Assembly (NCBI RefSeq): GCF_900116875.1
Contig: NZ_FPCC01000011.1
Coordinates: 39,916 to 103,915 of the forward strand
DNA from: Butyrivibrio sp. INlla21
Lineage (GTDB): Bacteria; Bacillota; Clostridia; Lachnospirales; Lachnospiraceae
DNA: 64,000 bases
Direction of reading: 5' to 3'
Shown here: in pieces, positions 54,902 to 63,898 of the stretch
How positions within the stretch are numbered: the first letter of the stretch is position 1
Layout of the letters: every line of letters starts with the position of its first letter
Program-made: the position numbers and the translations under genes
Notes under the pieces: model-generated
Told to the model about the DNA's origin: nothing
Databases searched by the model: none
What the model saw: the letters and a program-made list of their open reading frames with translations, nothing else

Positions 54902-55753
54902 TTACTTTTCATCAAGTAAAGCCTGATAAATTTCACGTTTTCCGACCCCTCTGTCCGCCGCAACTTTTTTCATTGCATCTTTATGCGAAACACCCGCATC
55001 CTCATAGAATTTCATGTGCTCTTCTATGCTCATTTCCTGCCAGGATTTCCTCTTTTCCTCGTCCTGTTCTTCAAGGCTCTTTCCCTCAATGACAAGTACG
55101 TACTCCCCTCTCGGGTCGTTTTCCTTGTAAAAAGAGATTGCTCCTTCCAGCGTAGTCGGTGTTATATCTTCAAACTTCTTGGTAAGTTCCCTGCAAAGAG
55201 TGATCTTCCTATCTCCCAAAGTCTCGTAAAGGTCATCAAGAGCCGCCTTTAAATGGTGCGGAGCCTCATACAATATGATCGTTCTGCTCTCATCCTTGAG
55301 GTCTTCGAGGATTCTTTTCCTTGCTTTCTTATCATCAAGTGAAGGAAGAAAGCCTTCAAAGCAAAATCTCCTTGTAGATAATCCGGAAAGCGTAAGCGCA
55401 GTAATACAAGCCGCCGGTCCGGGGAGCGATGTCACCTTGATCCCTGCCTTTTGACACTCTCTTACAAGCACCTCTCCGGGATCCGATATGGCGGGCGTTC
55501 CCGCATCCGTTATAAGAGCAACGTTCTGTCCTTGCTGCATCTTTTCTATAAGGAAAAGAGCTTTATCATATTTGTTGTACTCGTGATAACTGGTCATTTC
55601 GGTGTGAATATCGAAATGATTGAGGAGTTTAATGCTGTTTCTGGTATCCTCCGCAGCTATCAGGTCAACGTTTTTTAATGTCTCAAGCACCCTAAAGGTC
55701 ATATCATCGAGATTTCCTATGGGTGTCGCGCATAGATATAACATTCCCTGCAT
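54902..55753 (-). CDS. rsmI: 16S rRNA (cytidine-1402-2'-O)-methyltransferase
   Basis: 283 residues. SAM-dependent tetrapyrrole-methylase fold enzyme that 2'-O-methylates C1402 in the decoding centre. Typical start LYLCATPIGNLDDMTFR, then AEDTRNSIKLLNHF, SDAGTPAISDPG, SLPGPAACITAL and the FEGFLP-x4-KKARKR region, DLYETLGDR. It starts 3 bp after the trmN6-like stop; in Bacillus the same gene (yraL/yabC) lies in this cluster. Confidence 0.95.
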   Translation of the reverse strand: MQGMLYLCATPIGNLDDMTFRVLETLKNVDLIAAEDTRNSIKLLNHFDIHTEMTSYHEYNKYDKALFLIEKMQQGQNVALITDAGTPAISDPGEVLVRECQKAGIKVTSLPGPAACITALTLSGLSTRRFCFEGFLPSLDDKKARKRILEDLKDESRTIILYEAPHHLKAALDDLYETLGDRKITLCRELTKKFEDITPTTLEGAISFYKENDPRGEYVLVIEGKSLEEQDEEKRKSWQEMSIEEHMKFYEDAGVSHKDAMKKVAADRGVGKREIYQALLDEK

Positions 55754-55755
55754 AA

Positions 55756-56496
55756 TTAGTACCCGTATATGTCGTATATTTCCTGTGTGTATTTGCCGGG
55801 CGCATCATAAATGATGAGCGGCTTTTCTACCGTAAGTCTTGATCTTCCGCCTCTGGCTCCTTCTATGAGGACCATATTGGGCTCTTTGTCCACATATGGA
55901 TACACAAGCTTCATTCTCTTTGGCTCAAGCTTGTAATCATGCATCATTACCATGATCTCGGCGAGTCTGAAGGGTCTGTGCACCATGTAGAACTTTCCTC
56001 CGGGTTTAAGGCACTTTGCTGCTGCCTTTATCACATCCTCGAGGTCGCAAAGGACTTCATGCCTTGCGATCGCCTTGGGCGCATCGGGATTTTTAAGTCC
56101 GTGCCCGCCTATCATGTACGGAGGATTACTCGTAACAACATCAAAGGAGGCAGCCTCAAATAGATGCTCTGCCTCCTTAATATCACCTTGAACTATTTTC
56201 ACGCGCTCTTGGAGGTCATTTAGGATTACACTGCGATCGGCCATGTCTGCGCTCTCGGGCTGTATCTCAAGTCCTATCAGCTCTTTTGCCTTAGTCTTAG
56301 CCGCCATCAGTATCGGGATTATTCCGGTTCCGGTGCCAAGGTCAAGTACTCTGGCTCCTTCCTGTGCCGTCGCAAATCCGGACAAAAGAACTGCATCCAT
56401 GCCGAAGCAAAATCTCTCCGGATCTTGTATTATCCTATAGTTGTTCCTCTGGAGCTCATCCAGTCTTTCACCGGGTTTTAGATCAATTGTCCCCAA
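55756..56496 (-). CDS. tRNA1(Val) (adenine37-N6)-methyltransferase-like protein
   Basis: 246 residues from a TTG at 56496, with AGGAAGGAAAG upstream; a TTG at 56532 would add 12 residues with a poor site. Class I SAM methyltransferase with VLDLGTGTGIIPILMAA, LEIQPESADMA and the adenine-N6 motif TSNPPYMIGG. Matches YabB/TrmN6 of Firmicutes in length and in position between yaaT and rsmI. It modifies tRNA by homology; the exact target is not shown here. The start overlaps the yaaT-like stop by 14 bp. Confidence 0.88.
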   Translation of the reverse strand: MGTIDLKPGERLDELQRNNYRIIQDPERFCFGMDAVLLSGFATAQEGARVLDLGTGTGIIPILMAAKTKAKELIGLEIQPESADMADRSVILNDLQERVKIVQGDIKEAEHLFEAASFDVVTSNPPYMIGGHGLKNPDAPKAIARHEVLCDLEDVIKAAAKCLKPGGKFYMVHRPFRLAEIMVMMHDYKLEPKRMKLVYPYVDKEPNMVLIEGARGGRSRLTVEKPLIIYDAPGKYTQEIYDIYGY

Positions 56497-57418
56497 GCTT
56501 TGACTTTCCTTCCTGTTTCTCGATCTTCTCAAGCTTCTCGAGCTCTTTCATTTCTTCTTCATCTTGAGAATTTTTCTTATTATTGTTGTTCTTTTTCTTA
56601 GGTTTCTTCTTAATATTGGTTATCTCATCGAGCTTGTACTCGTGAACTTCCTTCTCATCGTCGATATCAACAAGGATCTTGATGGTCTGACGAAGAATGT
56701 TAACGCTTGATACCTCGCCTTCATATCCGTCGTTGGCTGTACAGATATCGCCTACGCCTGGCATCATACGGTTGAGTTCTTCGTATACGTCCTCTTCGTT
56801 CTTGAGGCAGCACATAAGTCTTCCGCAAACACCCGAGATCTTGGTCGGATTAAGTGAAAGGCTCTGCTCCTTGGCCATCTTGATGGATACAGGAACGAAG
56901 TCTGCAAGATATGAATGACAACAGAGCGGTCTTCCGCAGATTCCGTAGCCACCGATTATCTTGGTCTCATCTCTTACACCGATCTGTCTGAGCTCAATCC
57001 TTGTCTTGAATACAGCCGCAAGGTCTTTTACCAGCTCTCTGAAATCGATCCTGCCGTCGGCAGTAAAGTAAAAGAGGATCTTGTTGTTGTCGAATGTATA
57101 CTCTGCATCTATGAGTTTCATCTCAAGGTTGTGCTTCTTGATCTTCTCAAGGCAGACCTTAAATGCTTCTTTTTCTTTTTTACGGTTTTCTTTTTCCTGT
57201 TCGTCATCCTTGGTGCTGGATGTTCTAAGGACGGTCTTTAAAGGCTTGACCACATCTTCGTCGGGTATTTCCTTGGGCTCTGAAACAACGGTTCCGTATT
57301 CTACTCCTCTTGCTGTCTCAACAATTACGTGATCACCTTTTTTGATCAAATATTTTCCGGGTGAAAAGAAATATATCTTTCCGGCAGTTCTGAATCTAAC
57401 GCCGATTACTCTTGTCAT
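56483..57418 (-). CDS. PSP1-domain protein RicT/YaaT
   Basis: 311 residues. In Bacillus RicT (YaaT) joins RicA and RicF in an Fe-S complex that assists RNase Y mRNA processing and affects sporulation, competence and biofilm. PSP1 core with conserved cysteines CGRPLCCHSYL and CGRLMCCLKNE, which ligate Fe-S clusters. The C-terminal about 40 residues are Lys/Asn/Glu-rich and disordered. Start overlaps the holB stop by 4 bp (ATGA), indicating coupled translation. Confidence 0.93.
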   Translation of the reverse strand: MTRVIGVRFRTAGKIYFFSPGKYLIKKGDHVIVETARGVEYGTVVSEPKEIPDEDVVKPLKTVLRTSSTKDDEQEKENRKKEKEAFKVCLEKIKKHNLEMKLIDAEYTFDNNKILFYFTADGRIDFRELVKDLAAVFKTRIELRQIGVRDETKIIGGYGICGRPLCCHSYLADFVPVSIKMAKEQSLSLNPTKISGVCGRLMCCLKNEEDVYEELNRMMPGVGDICTANDGYEGEVSSVNILRQTIKILVDIDDEKEVHEYKLDEITNIKKKPKKKNNNNKKNSQDEEEMKELEKLEKIEKQEGKSKLGDN

Positions 57419-58461
57419 AAATACTCCTTTATGCCGATAAGCATAAGCTCAAGGGCAAGTTCTATATTAACATTGGATTTAATGCGATTTTTCGCAGTCT
57501 CCATGATTTTAATAATTTTATCAATATCTTGATAACTACATTTTGATGTAACACTACTAATATACGCTATTTTATCTGTGAAAATCAAGTGTTCCTCGTT
57601 GTCCGTAGCCTTGTAGACAAGCATGTCTCTGAACAGAAAGTAGAGTACATCAAGGAAATCTTCGAGGTTTTTGTCATCTATTCCCTTCTTGGAAGTTTTT
57701 TCTTCCTCTTCGGAAGGGGCGAGGATAGTTCTGACTCTTTCGAGCATATCATGTATCTCAAGGTGCGGAAGCTTACCGATCAGCTCAATGGTGCTGTTCT
57801 TAAGGCTCTCAAATCTCTCATTTGATGCAAGCTCCAGCGCTTTTCCGACGTTTCCTCTTGCAAAAGAAGCGCAAAGCATGGCCTTATAATCCACAACATG
57901 GCACTCTTCCATTAGGAACTTCATTATGGTGTCGTCCTGTGCGGGTTTCATAGGTAAAACTATGCATCTGCTTGTGATTGTCGGGAGAAATGCATTGATA
58001 TTACTTGTAAGAATGATGATAACTATGTATGCGGGCGGCTCTTCAAGCGTCTTAAGAAGCGCATTCTGAGCTGCGACCGTCATTTTTTCTCCCTCGGGAA
58101 TGATATATATTTTGTATTTGCTTTCGTACGGCTTAATTACCACGTCGTCGCGGAGCTTAAGTCTAATGTCGTCTACACCGATACTTCCGGGCTTTTCATG
58201 CGTTATCGTGATAATGTCAGGATGTGAATCGGACATTGCTTTTATACAGGACGGACACTTGTTGCAAGCTTCAATATATCCGTCTTTTTCGGCCCTGTCC
58301 TCGCACTGTAGAGCTTTGGCAAAGATTCGTGCGATATACTCTTTTCCCGAATTATTTTCTCCGGAAATTATATACGCATGTGATATCTTGTCTGTCAAAA
58401 GCGCATTTTGCATGTGCTCTTTCATCTGAACTTGATCTATGATATCGGCAAAATCCGCCAT
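57415..58461 (-). CDS. holB: DNA polymerase III subunit delta'
   Basis: 348 residues. Clamp-loader subunit. AAA+ domain with SHAYIISGENNSGKEYIA (degenerate P-loop, as usual for delta'), a zinc-binding segment CNKCPSC, NALLKTLEEPP and the sensor/arginine region NAFLPTITSRC. The C-terminal helical domain ends LELMLIGIKEYL. It lies between yaaR and yaaT, the common Firmicute order. Confidence 0.94.
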   Translation of the reverse strand: MADFADIIDQVQMKEHMQNALLTDKISHAYIISGENNSGKEYIARIFAKALQCEDRAEKDGYIEACNKCPSCIKAMSDSHPDIITITHEKPGSIGVDDIRLKLRDDVVIKPYESKYKIYIIPEGEKMTVAAQNALLKTLEEPPAYIVIIILTSNINAFLPTITSRCIVLPMKPAQDDTIMKFLMEECHVVDYKAMLCASFARGNVGKALELASNERFESLKNSTIELIGKLPHLEIHDMLERVRTILAPSEEEEKTSKKGIDDKNLEDFLDVLYFLFRDMLVYKATDNEEHLIFTDKIAYISSVTSKCSYQDIDKIIKIMETAKNRIKSNVNIELALELMLIGIKEYL

Positions 58462-58474
58462 TTTAGCTCCCTAC

Positions 58475-58924
58475 TCATGTAAAAATATCCAAAAGCAGCC
58501 CTTCTATCTGTCCAATCTTGGCAAGGATGCTTATGTTGTCTTTTTCATCTTTAACCAGTTCCTGTGCAAGCGCATCAAGCTCATCATCCACCTGTCTGAT
58601 GATGCCGTAAACTCTGTGTCTTCCCTTTCTGTCAAGAAAGTTCTCTCTTGAGAATTCGTGTGATCTTGATACTACTTCATTTAAGAAATCTTTGATCAGA
58701 AGTCTGTATCTCTGCATATCTTTGATATCGTTTCTCTTGGATATACGTTTTCCCTGCTGAACGATATCCTGCAGCATCAGATTAAGGCGCTCCGCAAGCC
58801 CCGTATCTTCGAGCTTACTTGTAAGCACAAATTTAAAATCCCCATTCGCCTCTTTAACCTGCTCGGGCTCCGGGATCTGAGTTGTCGGGCTGATATTATT
58901 AACTTTAATATCCATGCTTCGCAC
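58475..58924 (-). CDS. YaaR-family (DUF327) protein
   Basis: 149 residues, all-helical. Matches YaaR in length and position directly upstream of holB in Firmicutes: conserved [29 protein letters not shown] and [16 protein letters not shown]. Cytosolic; role unknown. Start ATG 58924 in a short gap after the guanylate-kinase-like gene. Confidence 0.9.
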   Translation of the reverse strand: MRSMDIKVNNISPTTQIPEPEQVKEANGDFKFVLTSKLEDTGLAERLNLMLQDIVQQGKRISKRNDIKDMQRYRLLIKDFLNEVVSRSHEFSRENFLDRKGRHRVYGIIRQVDDELDALAQELVKDEKDNISILAKIGQIEGLLLDIFT

Positions 58925-58963
58925 CTCGTTACAACTTTACTTCATTTCTCTATATAATATATT

Positions 58964-59557
58964 TTATCGTATTTCTCGATTTATGTATTCAGTTATTTCT
59001 TTTATACAGGTTTCGATGGCTTCGTTGTTCTTAAAGAGCTTACTTACGCCTGCTTCCTTAAGCTTATCTTCGGCAAAATCTTCTTCGTCGGCAAGAAATC
59101 TTCTGCACATCTCATCATATCTGGGGTGTTCTTGCTTATCTTCTCTGTGCATAGCTCTTGTAAGACGTATCTTGGCATCCACATCAATAAGAAGCGGTAC
59201 CACATTTTCTTTTCCGAAATAATCCCTTATGTAGCAGTAGGACTCAAGCGTTCCTATCATCAGATAATTGCCGCCATCAAGGTCTATCCGGCCGTCGTCA
59301 ACGGTAAAATATCGCCACTCGCCGTAATTGGTATGATAGGTTCTCTCTTCAATTATCTTTCCTGCGTTTTTGAGGTTAAGATATCCGTTCTCATCCTTAA
59401 AAAAATACTGAACTCCGTCTTTCTCGCCGTCTCTCATGGGACGAGTTGTATAAGGAATGACTTTATTAAGCTTAAGATCCCCGTTTTTTATGAGCTCTCG
59501 GTAAATTGTGTCCTTGCCCGATGTGCTTTTTCCCATCAAAAGAAATATCTTACCCAT
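58964..59557 (-). CDS. Guanylate kinase-like protein
   Basis: 197 residues. P-loop GKSTSGKDTIYREL, the GMP-binding TTRPMRDGEKDGVQYFF, and a later R-x6-RED lid region. The fold is that of guanylate kinase, but the P-loop Asp after Lys and the replacement at the site where thymidylate kinase usually stands (tmk - yaaR - holB in Bacillus) leave the true substrate open. Its start and the pyruvate kinase stop share one base. Confidence 0.85.
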   Translation of the reverse strand: MGKIFLLMGKSTSGKDTIYRELIKNGDLKLNKVIPYTTRPMRDGEKDGVQYFFKDENGYLNLKNAGKIIEERTYHTNYGEWRYFTVDDGRIDLDGGNYLMIGTLESYCYIRDYFGKENVVPLLIDVDAKIRLTRAMHREDKQEHPRYDEMCRRFLADEEDFAEDKLKEAGVSKLFKNNEAIETCIKEITEYINREIR

Positions 59558-60966
59558 TAAAGCTCCTCAACACGAATCATATTGGTTCTTCCGGGTATTC
59601 CGAGAGGAACTCCGGCTGTAAGTACGACTTTGTCGCCGTCTTTGAGATATCCGTAGCGTTTAGCTGAGCTTACGGCCTCTTTGAAAAGTTCGTCCGCTGT
59701 ATCTTCCTGTCTGATATGAAGCGGTGTTACGCCCCACATAAGGTTAAGCTGTCTGCATGTAGTCGGATTGATAGTGCATGCGATGATCTGGCAGTTGGGT
59801 TTGTACCTTGAAACCATAGCCGCGGTAAATCCTGACATAGTGACTGTAATGATAGCATCTGCATTAAGTTCAGCCGCTATATTACAGGTTGCATGTGAGA
59901 TCGCAGTCGTTGAATCACCGGGTGCGTAATCTCTTTTTCGAAGTCTTCCAACGTAGTCGATATCGGCCTCTGTACGCTCCGCGATCCTGGCCATTGTCTT
60001 AACGGCTTCAACAGGATAATCGCCTGATGCGGTCTCTCCTGAAAGCATTATTGCTGTGGTTCCGTCGTAAATAGCGTTGGCAACGTCTGTAACCTCGGCT
60101 CTTGTCGGACGTGGATGATGGATCATAGAATCAAGCATCTGTGTTGCTGTAATAACATATTTTCCTTCAGCCTCTGCCAGCTTGATCATCTCTTTCTGAA
60201 TAACGGGAACGTCCTCAAAAGGCACCTCAACACCCATATCGCCTCTGGCAACCATGATTCCGTCCGCCACCTTAAGGATTTCCTTGAGATTATTGATTCC
60301 CTGAGTACTCTCTATCTTAGCTATAATCTTCATGTGGCTGTTCTTGGCATCAAGGATTTCTCTTATCGCAAGTACATCCGCTGCTGTCCTGACAAAAGAA
60401 GCAGCTACAAAATCAAAGCCCTGATCGCAGCCGAACTCGATATCGCCTCTGTCCTGTTCGCTAAGATATGGCATTGTAAGCTCTGCTCCGGGCACATTGA
60501 CTCCCTTTTTATCGGAAATCGGTCCGCCGTTAACAACAGTGCAAACTATATCTGTATCCGTCACGTCATCAACCGCAAGCTCAATAAGACCATCATCCAA
60601 AAGAATTGTCATTCCTTTTTTACAGTCATTAGTGAGCTCTTTGTATGTAATGGAAACCTCGTCCTTGGTTCCCTGTATATCTCTTGAAGTAAGTGTGAAT
60701 TTCTGACCGGCTTCAAGCTCTTCTTTGCCGTTTGCAAAGTCCTTAAGTCTTATCTCGGGACCTTTTGTATCAAGCATAACAGCAATAGGAAGATCAAGCT
60801 CCTCGCGAAGCTTCTTGATCCTGTCATACTTTCTTTTATGCTCTTCATGTGAACCGTGTGAAAAATTAAAACGAGCCACATTCATACCCGCAAGCATTAT
60901 CTCACGAAGCTTCTCTTCGCTCTCGCTTGAAGGACCAATTGTGCATATAATCTTGGTTTTTCTCAT
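59557..60966 (-). CDS. pyk: Pyruvate kinase
   Basis: 469 residues. Final glycolytic step, PEP + ADP to pyruvate + ATP. Start RKTKIICTIGPSS, NFSHGSHEEH, AVMLDTKGPEIR, the active-site lysine in IIAKIESTQG, MVARGDMGVEVP, and ATQMLDSMIHHPRPTRAE. The extra C-terminal PEP-utiliser-like domain of Bacillus pyruvate kinase is absent. It precedes the guanylate-kinase-like gene. Confidence 0.97.
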   Translation of the reverse strand: MRKTKIICTIGPSSESEEKLREIMLAGMNVARFNFSHGSHEEHKRKYDRIKKLREELDLPIAVMLDTKGPEIRLKDFANGKEELEAGQKFTLTSRDIQGTKDEVSITYKELTNDCKKGMTILLDDGLIELAVDDVTDTDIVCTVVNGGPISDKKGVNVPGAELTMPYLSEQDRGDIEFGCDQGFDFVAASFVRTAADVLAIREILDAKNSHMKIIAKIESTQGINNLKEILKVADGIMVARGDMGVEVPFEDVPVIQKEMIKLAEAEGKYVITATQMLDSMIHHPRPTRAEVTDVANAIYDGTTAIMLSGETASGDYPVEAVKTMARIAERTEADIDYVGRLRKRDYAPGDSTTAISHATCNIAAELNADAIITVTMSGFTAAMVSRYKPNCQIIACTINPTTCRQLNLMWGVTPLHIRQEDTADELFKEAVSSAKRYGYLKDGDKVVLTAGVPLGIPGRTNMIRVEEL

Positions 60967-60995
60967 ACTTATCCTCTCTAACTAACGTATTACCT

Positions 60996-62498
60996 TTAAA
61001 AATCTACCATAACCTTAACGCCGATTTCGGCGCTCTGTTTTTTATCTATATTTATTATACCTTGAAGATTGAGATTCTTATCATTGCAGTTCTTAATCTC
61101 CGAAACAATTTCTTCCGTGAGCACTTCCCCCGGAACAATTATCGGAATTCCCGGTGGATACAAGTTGATAAATTCTGCAGAGATTCTTCCGCATGCCTTA
61201 TCAATACTTACTACCTCCGACTTTGCATTCCAGGCCTTTGAAAGCTTCATTTTATATGGTGGAATATCACGTATCCTGACAATTTCCGCTATATTAGAAT
61301 TCTTAAAGAGGTTGCCTGATTTTCCTTCTATATTGCTCTTTTTAACCTCTTCTATCTTTTTATCTATATTTTTTAAGGCTTCTATAAGCCTTTCTATTCC
61401 TTCTTTCGTGTCGCTTCCCGTTATAATGGCAAGAGCAGTTCTCGTACCCGCCATTTCAAGCTGTAAAGCATATTCCGTACGAAGTATATCATATATCTGC
61501 TGTCCTGTCATTGTGCCGGAAGCGTCTGTAATAAGCACTTTACAGGGGTCATCAATTTCATCAGGACCGGGTAAATTGATATTTTTAAGTGCTGAGGTCT
61601 CTTCAGATATATAATTCCTGTAATTTAGGAGCTTATCTATATATTCAGTTCCATTCTTCTCCATTTCTTCCATGCATTGTTCAATTGAAGCCATGAGTAT
61701 ATATGAAGGACTGCTGGACTGATAGATTCTCAGATATCTTTTTACAAGCTCTTTATCAATAAGTTCTCCGTTTATATGAATAAGCGCTGTCTGTGTCATG
61801 GAAGGAAGAGTCTTGTGAACGCTGTGGATCACAATATCCGCCCCCTGTGCTACTGCACTTTCGGGAACAGAAGCATAATCTTTGCTTGTTTTTTCGCTTC
61901 TATTGATACCAGATGCGCTACCAAAACCAAAATGCGCTCCGTGAGCCGCATCTACAATAAGCGGAATGTTTTTTTCATGGCAGAGCGCCGCAATTTCTGC
62001 AATATCGCTGCACTTTCCCTCATATGTAGGGGAAGTGATAAATAATGCCGCAATATCTTTTGGCAGATATGGACGAATGTCCTCAGCAGTGTATGCCTCA
62101 GGGATTTCATATTTGGAATTCATCTTGTAAGGAAGATATTTAATATCAAGATTTCTGATATAAGCAGCGTGATATAAGGCTTTATGGCTACCTCTGGCAG
62201 CCAGTATCGTTTCTCCCATCGAGGCCGCAGCGGACACAGCACTTAACACTCCACATGTGCTACCGTTTACAAGAAAATACGTCTCTTTGGCGCCATAAAG
62301 CTTGTTTGCTCTTCTTTCTGCATCAAGAATAAGACCTGTTTCGTCGTGTAGATTGTCGAATCCATCTATTTCTGTGATATCACAACGAAAAGCACCCTCA
62401 AATGGGGTGCTCGTAGTATTTCTCTTATGTCCCGGCATATGGAAAGGATAATTATCACTTTCTGCCAACTTTTTCAGCTCATGATATAAATCATGCAT
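60996..62498 (-). CDS. Orn/Lys/Arg decarboxylase family protein
   Basis: 500 residues from ATG 62498; the frame opens 22 codons earlier within the HD gene, which is unlikely. PLP fold type I: PFHMPGHKRN, STCGVLSAVSAAAS, DAAHGAHFGFG and the PLP-lysine in SVHKTLPSMTQTALIH. C-terminal domain with NLYPPGIPIIVPGE. Catalyses decarboxylation of lysine, arginine or ornithine to polyamine precursors; the substrate is not decided. The ATG overlaps the HD gene stop by 8 bp (ATGCATGA). Confidence 0.92.
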   Translation of the reverse strand: MHDLYHELKKLAESDNYPFHMPGHKRNTTSTPFEGAFRCDITEIDGFDNLHDETGLILDAERRANKLYGAKETYFLVNGSTCGVLSAVSAAASMGETILAARGSHKALYHAAYIRNLDIKYLPYKMNSKYEIPEAYTAEDIRPYLPKDIAALFITSPTYEGKCSDIAEIAALCHEKNIPLIVDAAHGAHFGFGSASGINRSEKTSKDYASVPESAVAQGADIVIHSVHKTLPSMTQTALIHINGELIDKELVKRYLRIYQSSSPSYILMASIEQCMEEMEKNGTEYIDKLLNYRNYISEETSALKNINLPGPDEIDDPCKVLITDASGTMTGQQIYDILRTEYALQLEMAGTRTALAIITGSDTKEGIERLIEALKNIDKKIEEVKKSNIEGKSGNLFKNSNIAEIVRIRDIPPYKMKLSKAWNAKSEVVSIDKACGRISAEFINLYPPGIPIIVPGEVLTEEIVSEIKNCNDKNLNLQGIINIDKKQSAEIGVKVMVDF

Positions 62499-63012
62499 AA
62501 TTGATTCCGATTTTTCCTTTTCTGATTTTAAGCGTTTCCAAAGTAGAACTATATTTATCGGCAAGGCAGATTACCCAGGCCTCTCTGCATCTTGGCGGCT
62601 TAACGGTAAGCGGCCACATATGCTTAGCAATTATATCTTTCTCACGCTCAGTAAGAGGATAGTCTTTTACTGCATTCTTAAGGGCAATTCCGGGATGATA
62701 AAAGCCGTGAAGCTTGGGATGAGTATTGACCGGAGCCTCGGCATCATGCCAATCGTACAAGAAATAATCATGCAAAAGAGCTCCTCTTACAAGATCTCTC
62801 TCCTTACAGCCAAGGCCGAGTTTTCGGTTGATCCTGATAGAAAGAAGCGCAACATGAATACAATGCTCATATACAGTGACATTCCCATGCTGAATATAGT
62901 TCTTAAGAGTATTATATTTCTCACAGGATAATATCTCTTCGCCATACATATGAAGGATACTCCTGTATGTCTCATTTGTTTCAATTTCAGAAAGTAAACT
63001 ATCTTTAATCAT
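62491..63012 (-). CDS. HD-domain hydrolase
   Basis: 173 residues. Metal-dependent phosphohydrolase superfamily: EHCIHVALLS and GALLHDYFLYDWHD give the H ... HD motif, with a later KHMWPLT and CLADKYSS completing the metal ligands. Substrate unknown. No Shine-Dalgarno is visible before ATG 63012, and GATAAT/TATAAT sit 3-14 bases upstream, so the mRNA may be leaderless. The tRNA array terminator isolates it from rRNA transcription. Confidence 0.88.
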   Translation of the reverse strand: MIKDSLLSEIETNETYRSILHMYGEEILSCEKYNTLKNYIQHGNVTVYEHCIHVALLSIRINRKLGLGCKERDLVRGALLHDYFLYDWHDAEAPVNTHPKLHGFYHPGIALKNAVKDYPLTEREKDIIAKHMWPLTVKPPRCREAWVICLADKYSSTLETLKIRKGKIGINYA

Positions 63013-63056
63013 GCCATTATATTATCACATCATGCCAAAAAAAGAATAAAAATCAT

Positions 63057-63088
63057 AAAAAAACTCAGTAAACAATTTGTTCACTGAG
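63057..63088 (-). terminator. Intrinsic terminator of the rRNA/tRNA operon
   Basis: On the minus strand CTCAGTGAACA ... TGTTTACTGAG pair (one mismatch) and are followed by TTTTTTT, about 30 nt past the last tRNA. Classical rho-independent terminator ending the rrn-tRNA transcript before the HD gene. Confidence 0.9.
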
Positions 63089-63118
63089 CAAGTAATCTGT
63101 CCTATAAAATAAAAAAGA

Positions 63119-63191
<73 letters not shown>

Positions 63192-63197
63192 ATATAG

Positions 63198-63271
63198 TAG
63201 CGGGGACAGGATTTGAACCTATGACCTTCGGGTTATGAGCCCGACGAGCTTCCAGACTGCTCCACCCCGCG
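63198..63271 (-). tRNA. Initiator tRNA-fMet (CAT)
   Basis: 74 nt; anticodon loop CTCATAA with GGG/CCC pairs closing the stem and an unpaired C1-T72 acceptor end, both marks of the initiator tRNA. The 110 bp upstream (63272-63381) hold a short CCACAT-G-ATGTGG hairpin and nothing else. Confidence 0.95.
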
Positions 63272-63381
63272 TCATTATAAATCCGCACCTCGTACGAATT
63301 ATTAAATTGGGATTTCCACATCATGTGGTCACCCATAACTCGCACTAAACTCGTAACCTCGTTAAGTGCTCTGCATAAAAA

Positions 63382-63463
63382 TGGATGGCGGTGGATTCGA
63401 ACCACCGAAGCAATTTGCAGCAGATTTACAGTCTGTCCCCTTTGGCCACTCGGGAAGCCATCC
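63382..63463 (-). tRNA. tRNA-Tyr (GTA)
   Basis: 82 nt with a long variable arm, as bacterial tRNA-Tyr has; acceptor GGATGGC/GCCATCC with A73, anticodon loop CTGTAAA. Confidence 0.97.
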
Positions 63464-63469
63464 ATATAG

Positions 63470-63542
63470 AGCCGATGAGCGGACTCGAACCGTTAACCTG
63501 CTGATTACAAATCAGCTGCTCTGCCAATTGAGCCACATCGGC
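63470..63542 (-). tRNA. tRNA-Thr (TGT)
   Basis: 73 nt; acceptor GCCGATG/CATCGGC with T73, anticodon loop TTTGTAA. Six bp from tRNA-Tyr. Confidence 0.97.
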
Positions 63543-63570
63543 TTACACTCGAATAGTGTAAGAAGAAAAA

Positions 63571-63643
63571 TGGGACCTACAGGGCTCGAACCTGTGACCC
63601 TCTGCTTGTAAGGCAGATGCTCTCCCAGCTGAGCTAAGATCCC
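63571..63643 (-). tRNA. tRNA-Val (TAC)
   Basis: 73 nt; acceptor GGGATCT/AGGTCCC with A73, anticodon loop CTTACAA, T-loop GGTTCGAGCCC. Confidence 0.97.
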
Positions 63644-63674
63644 GTTCAAATAAAACAAACATTATGAAATTGAG

Positions 63675-63748
63675 CGACCCGAAGGGGGTTCGAACCCCTG
63701 ACCTCCGCCGTGACAGGGCGGCGCTCTAACCAGCTGAGCCACCGGGCC
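63675..63748 (-). tRNA. tRNA-Asp (GTC)
   Basis: 74 nt; acceptor GGCCCGG/TCGGGTC with discriminator G73 as expected for Asp, anticodon loop CTGTCAC. First tRNA after the 23S gene. Confidence 0.97.
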
Positions 63749-63816
63749 ATATTAAAGGTTTTTGTACCTTCAAAACCGAACACTGAATATTTCCAGATAA
63801 TTTCTATACAGGTGAA

Positions 63817-63852
63817 GTTCTGCTCTCGACTATTTCATAGTCTCGCCAGAAC
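63817..63852 (-). promoter_or_regulatory. Two-stage hairpin in the 23S-tRNA spacer, likely RNA processing site
   Basis: Outer arms GTTCTG/CAGAAC and inner arms GACTAT/ATAGTC with a 3-nt loop, separated by a small internal loop. No U-run, so not a terminator. It probably directs nuclease processing between 23S rRNA and tRNA-Asp. Confidence 0.6.
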
Positions 63853-63898
63853 AACACTCGAACTAGATTCGGCCATGCCTCATCAAGTTCTCCTAGTT

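Noticed and set aside
60115..61614. Plus-strand open frames opposite pyruvate kinase and the Orn/Lys/Arg decarboxylase
   Set aside because: The minus-strand proteins are complete with active-site motifs; the opposite frames have no domain or start signal.
63272..63381. 5S rRNA gene in the gap between tRNA-fMet and tRNA-Tyr
   Set aside because: The gap is about 110 bp but shows none of the conserved 5S loops; only a short hairpin is present.
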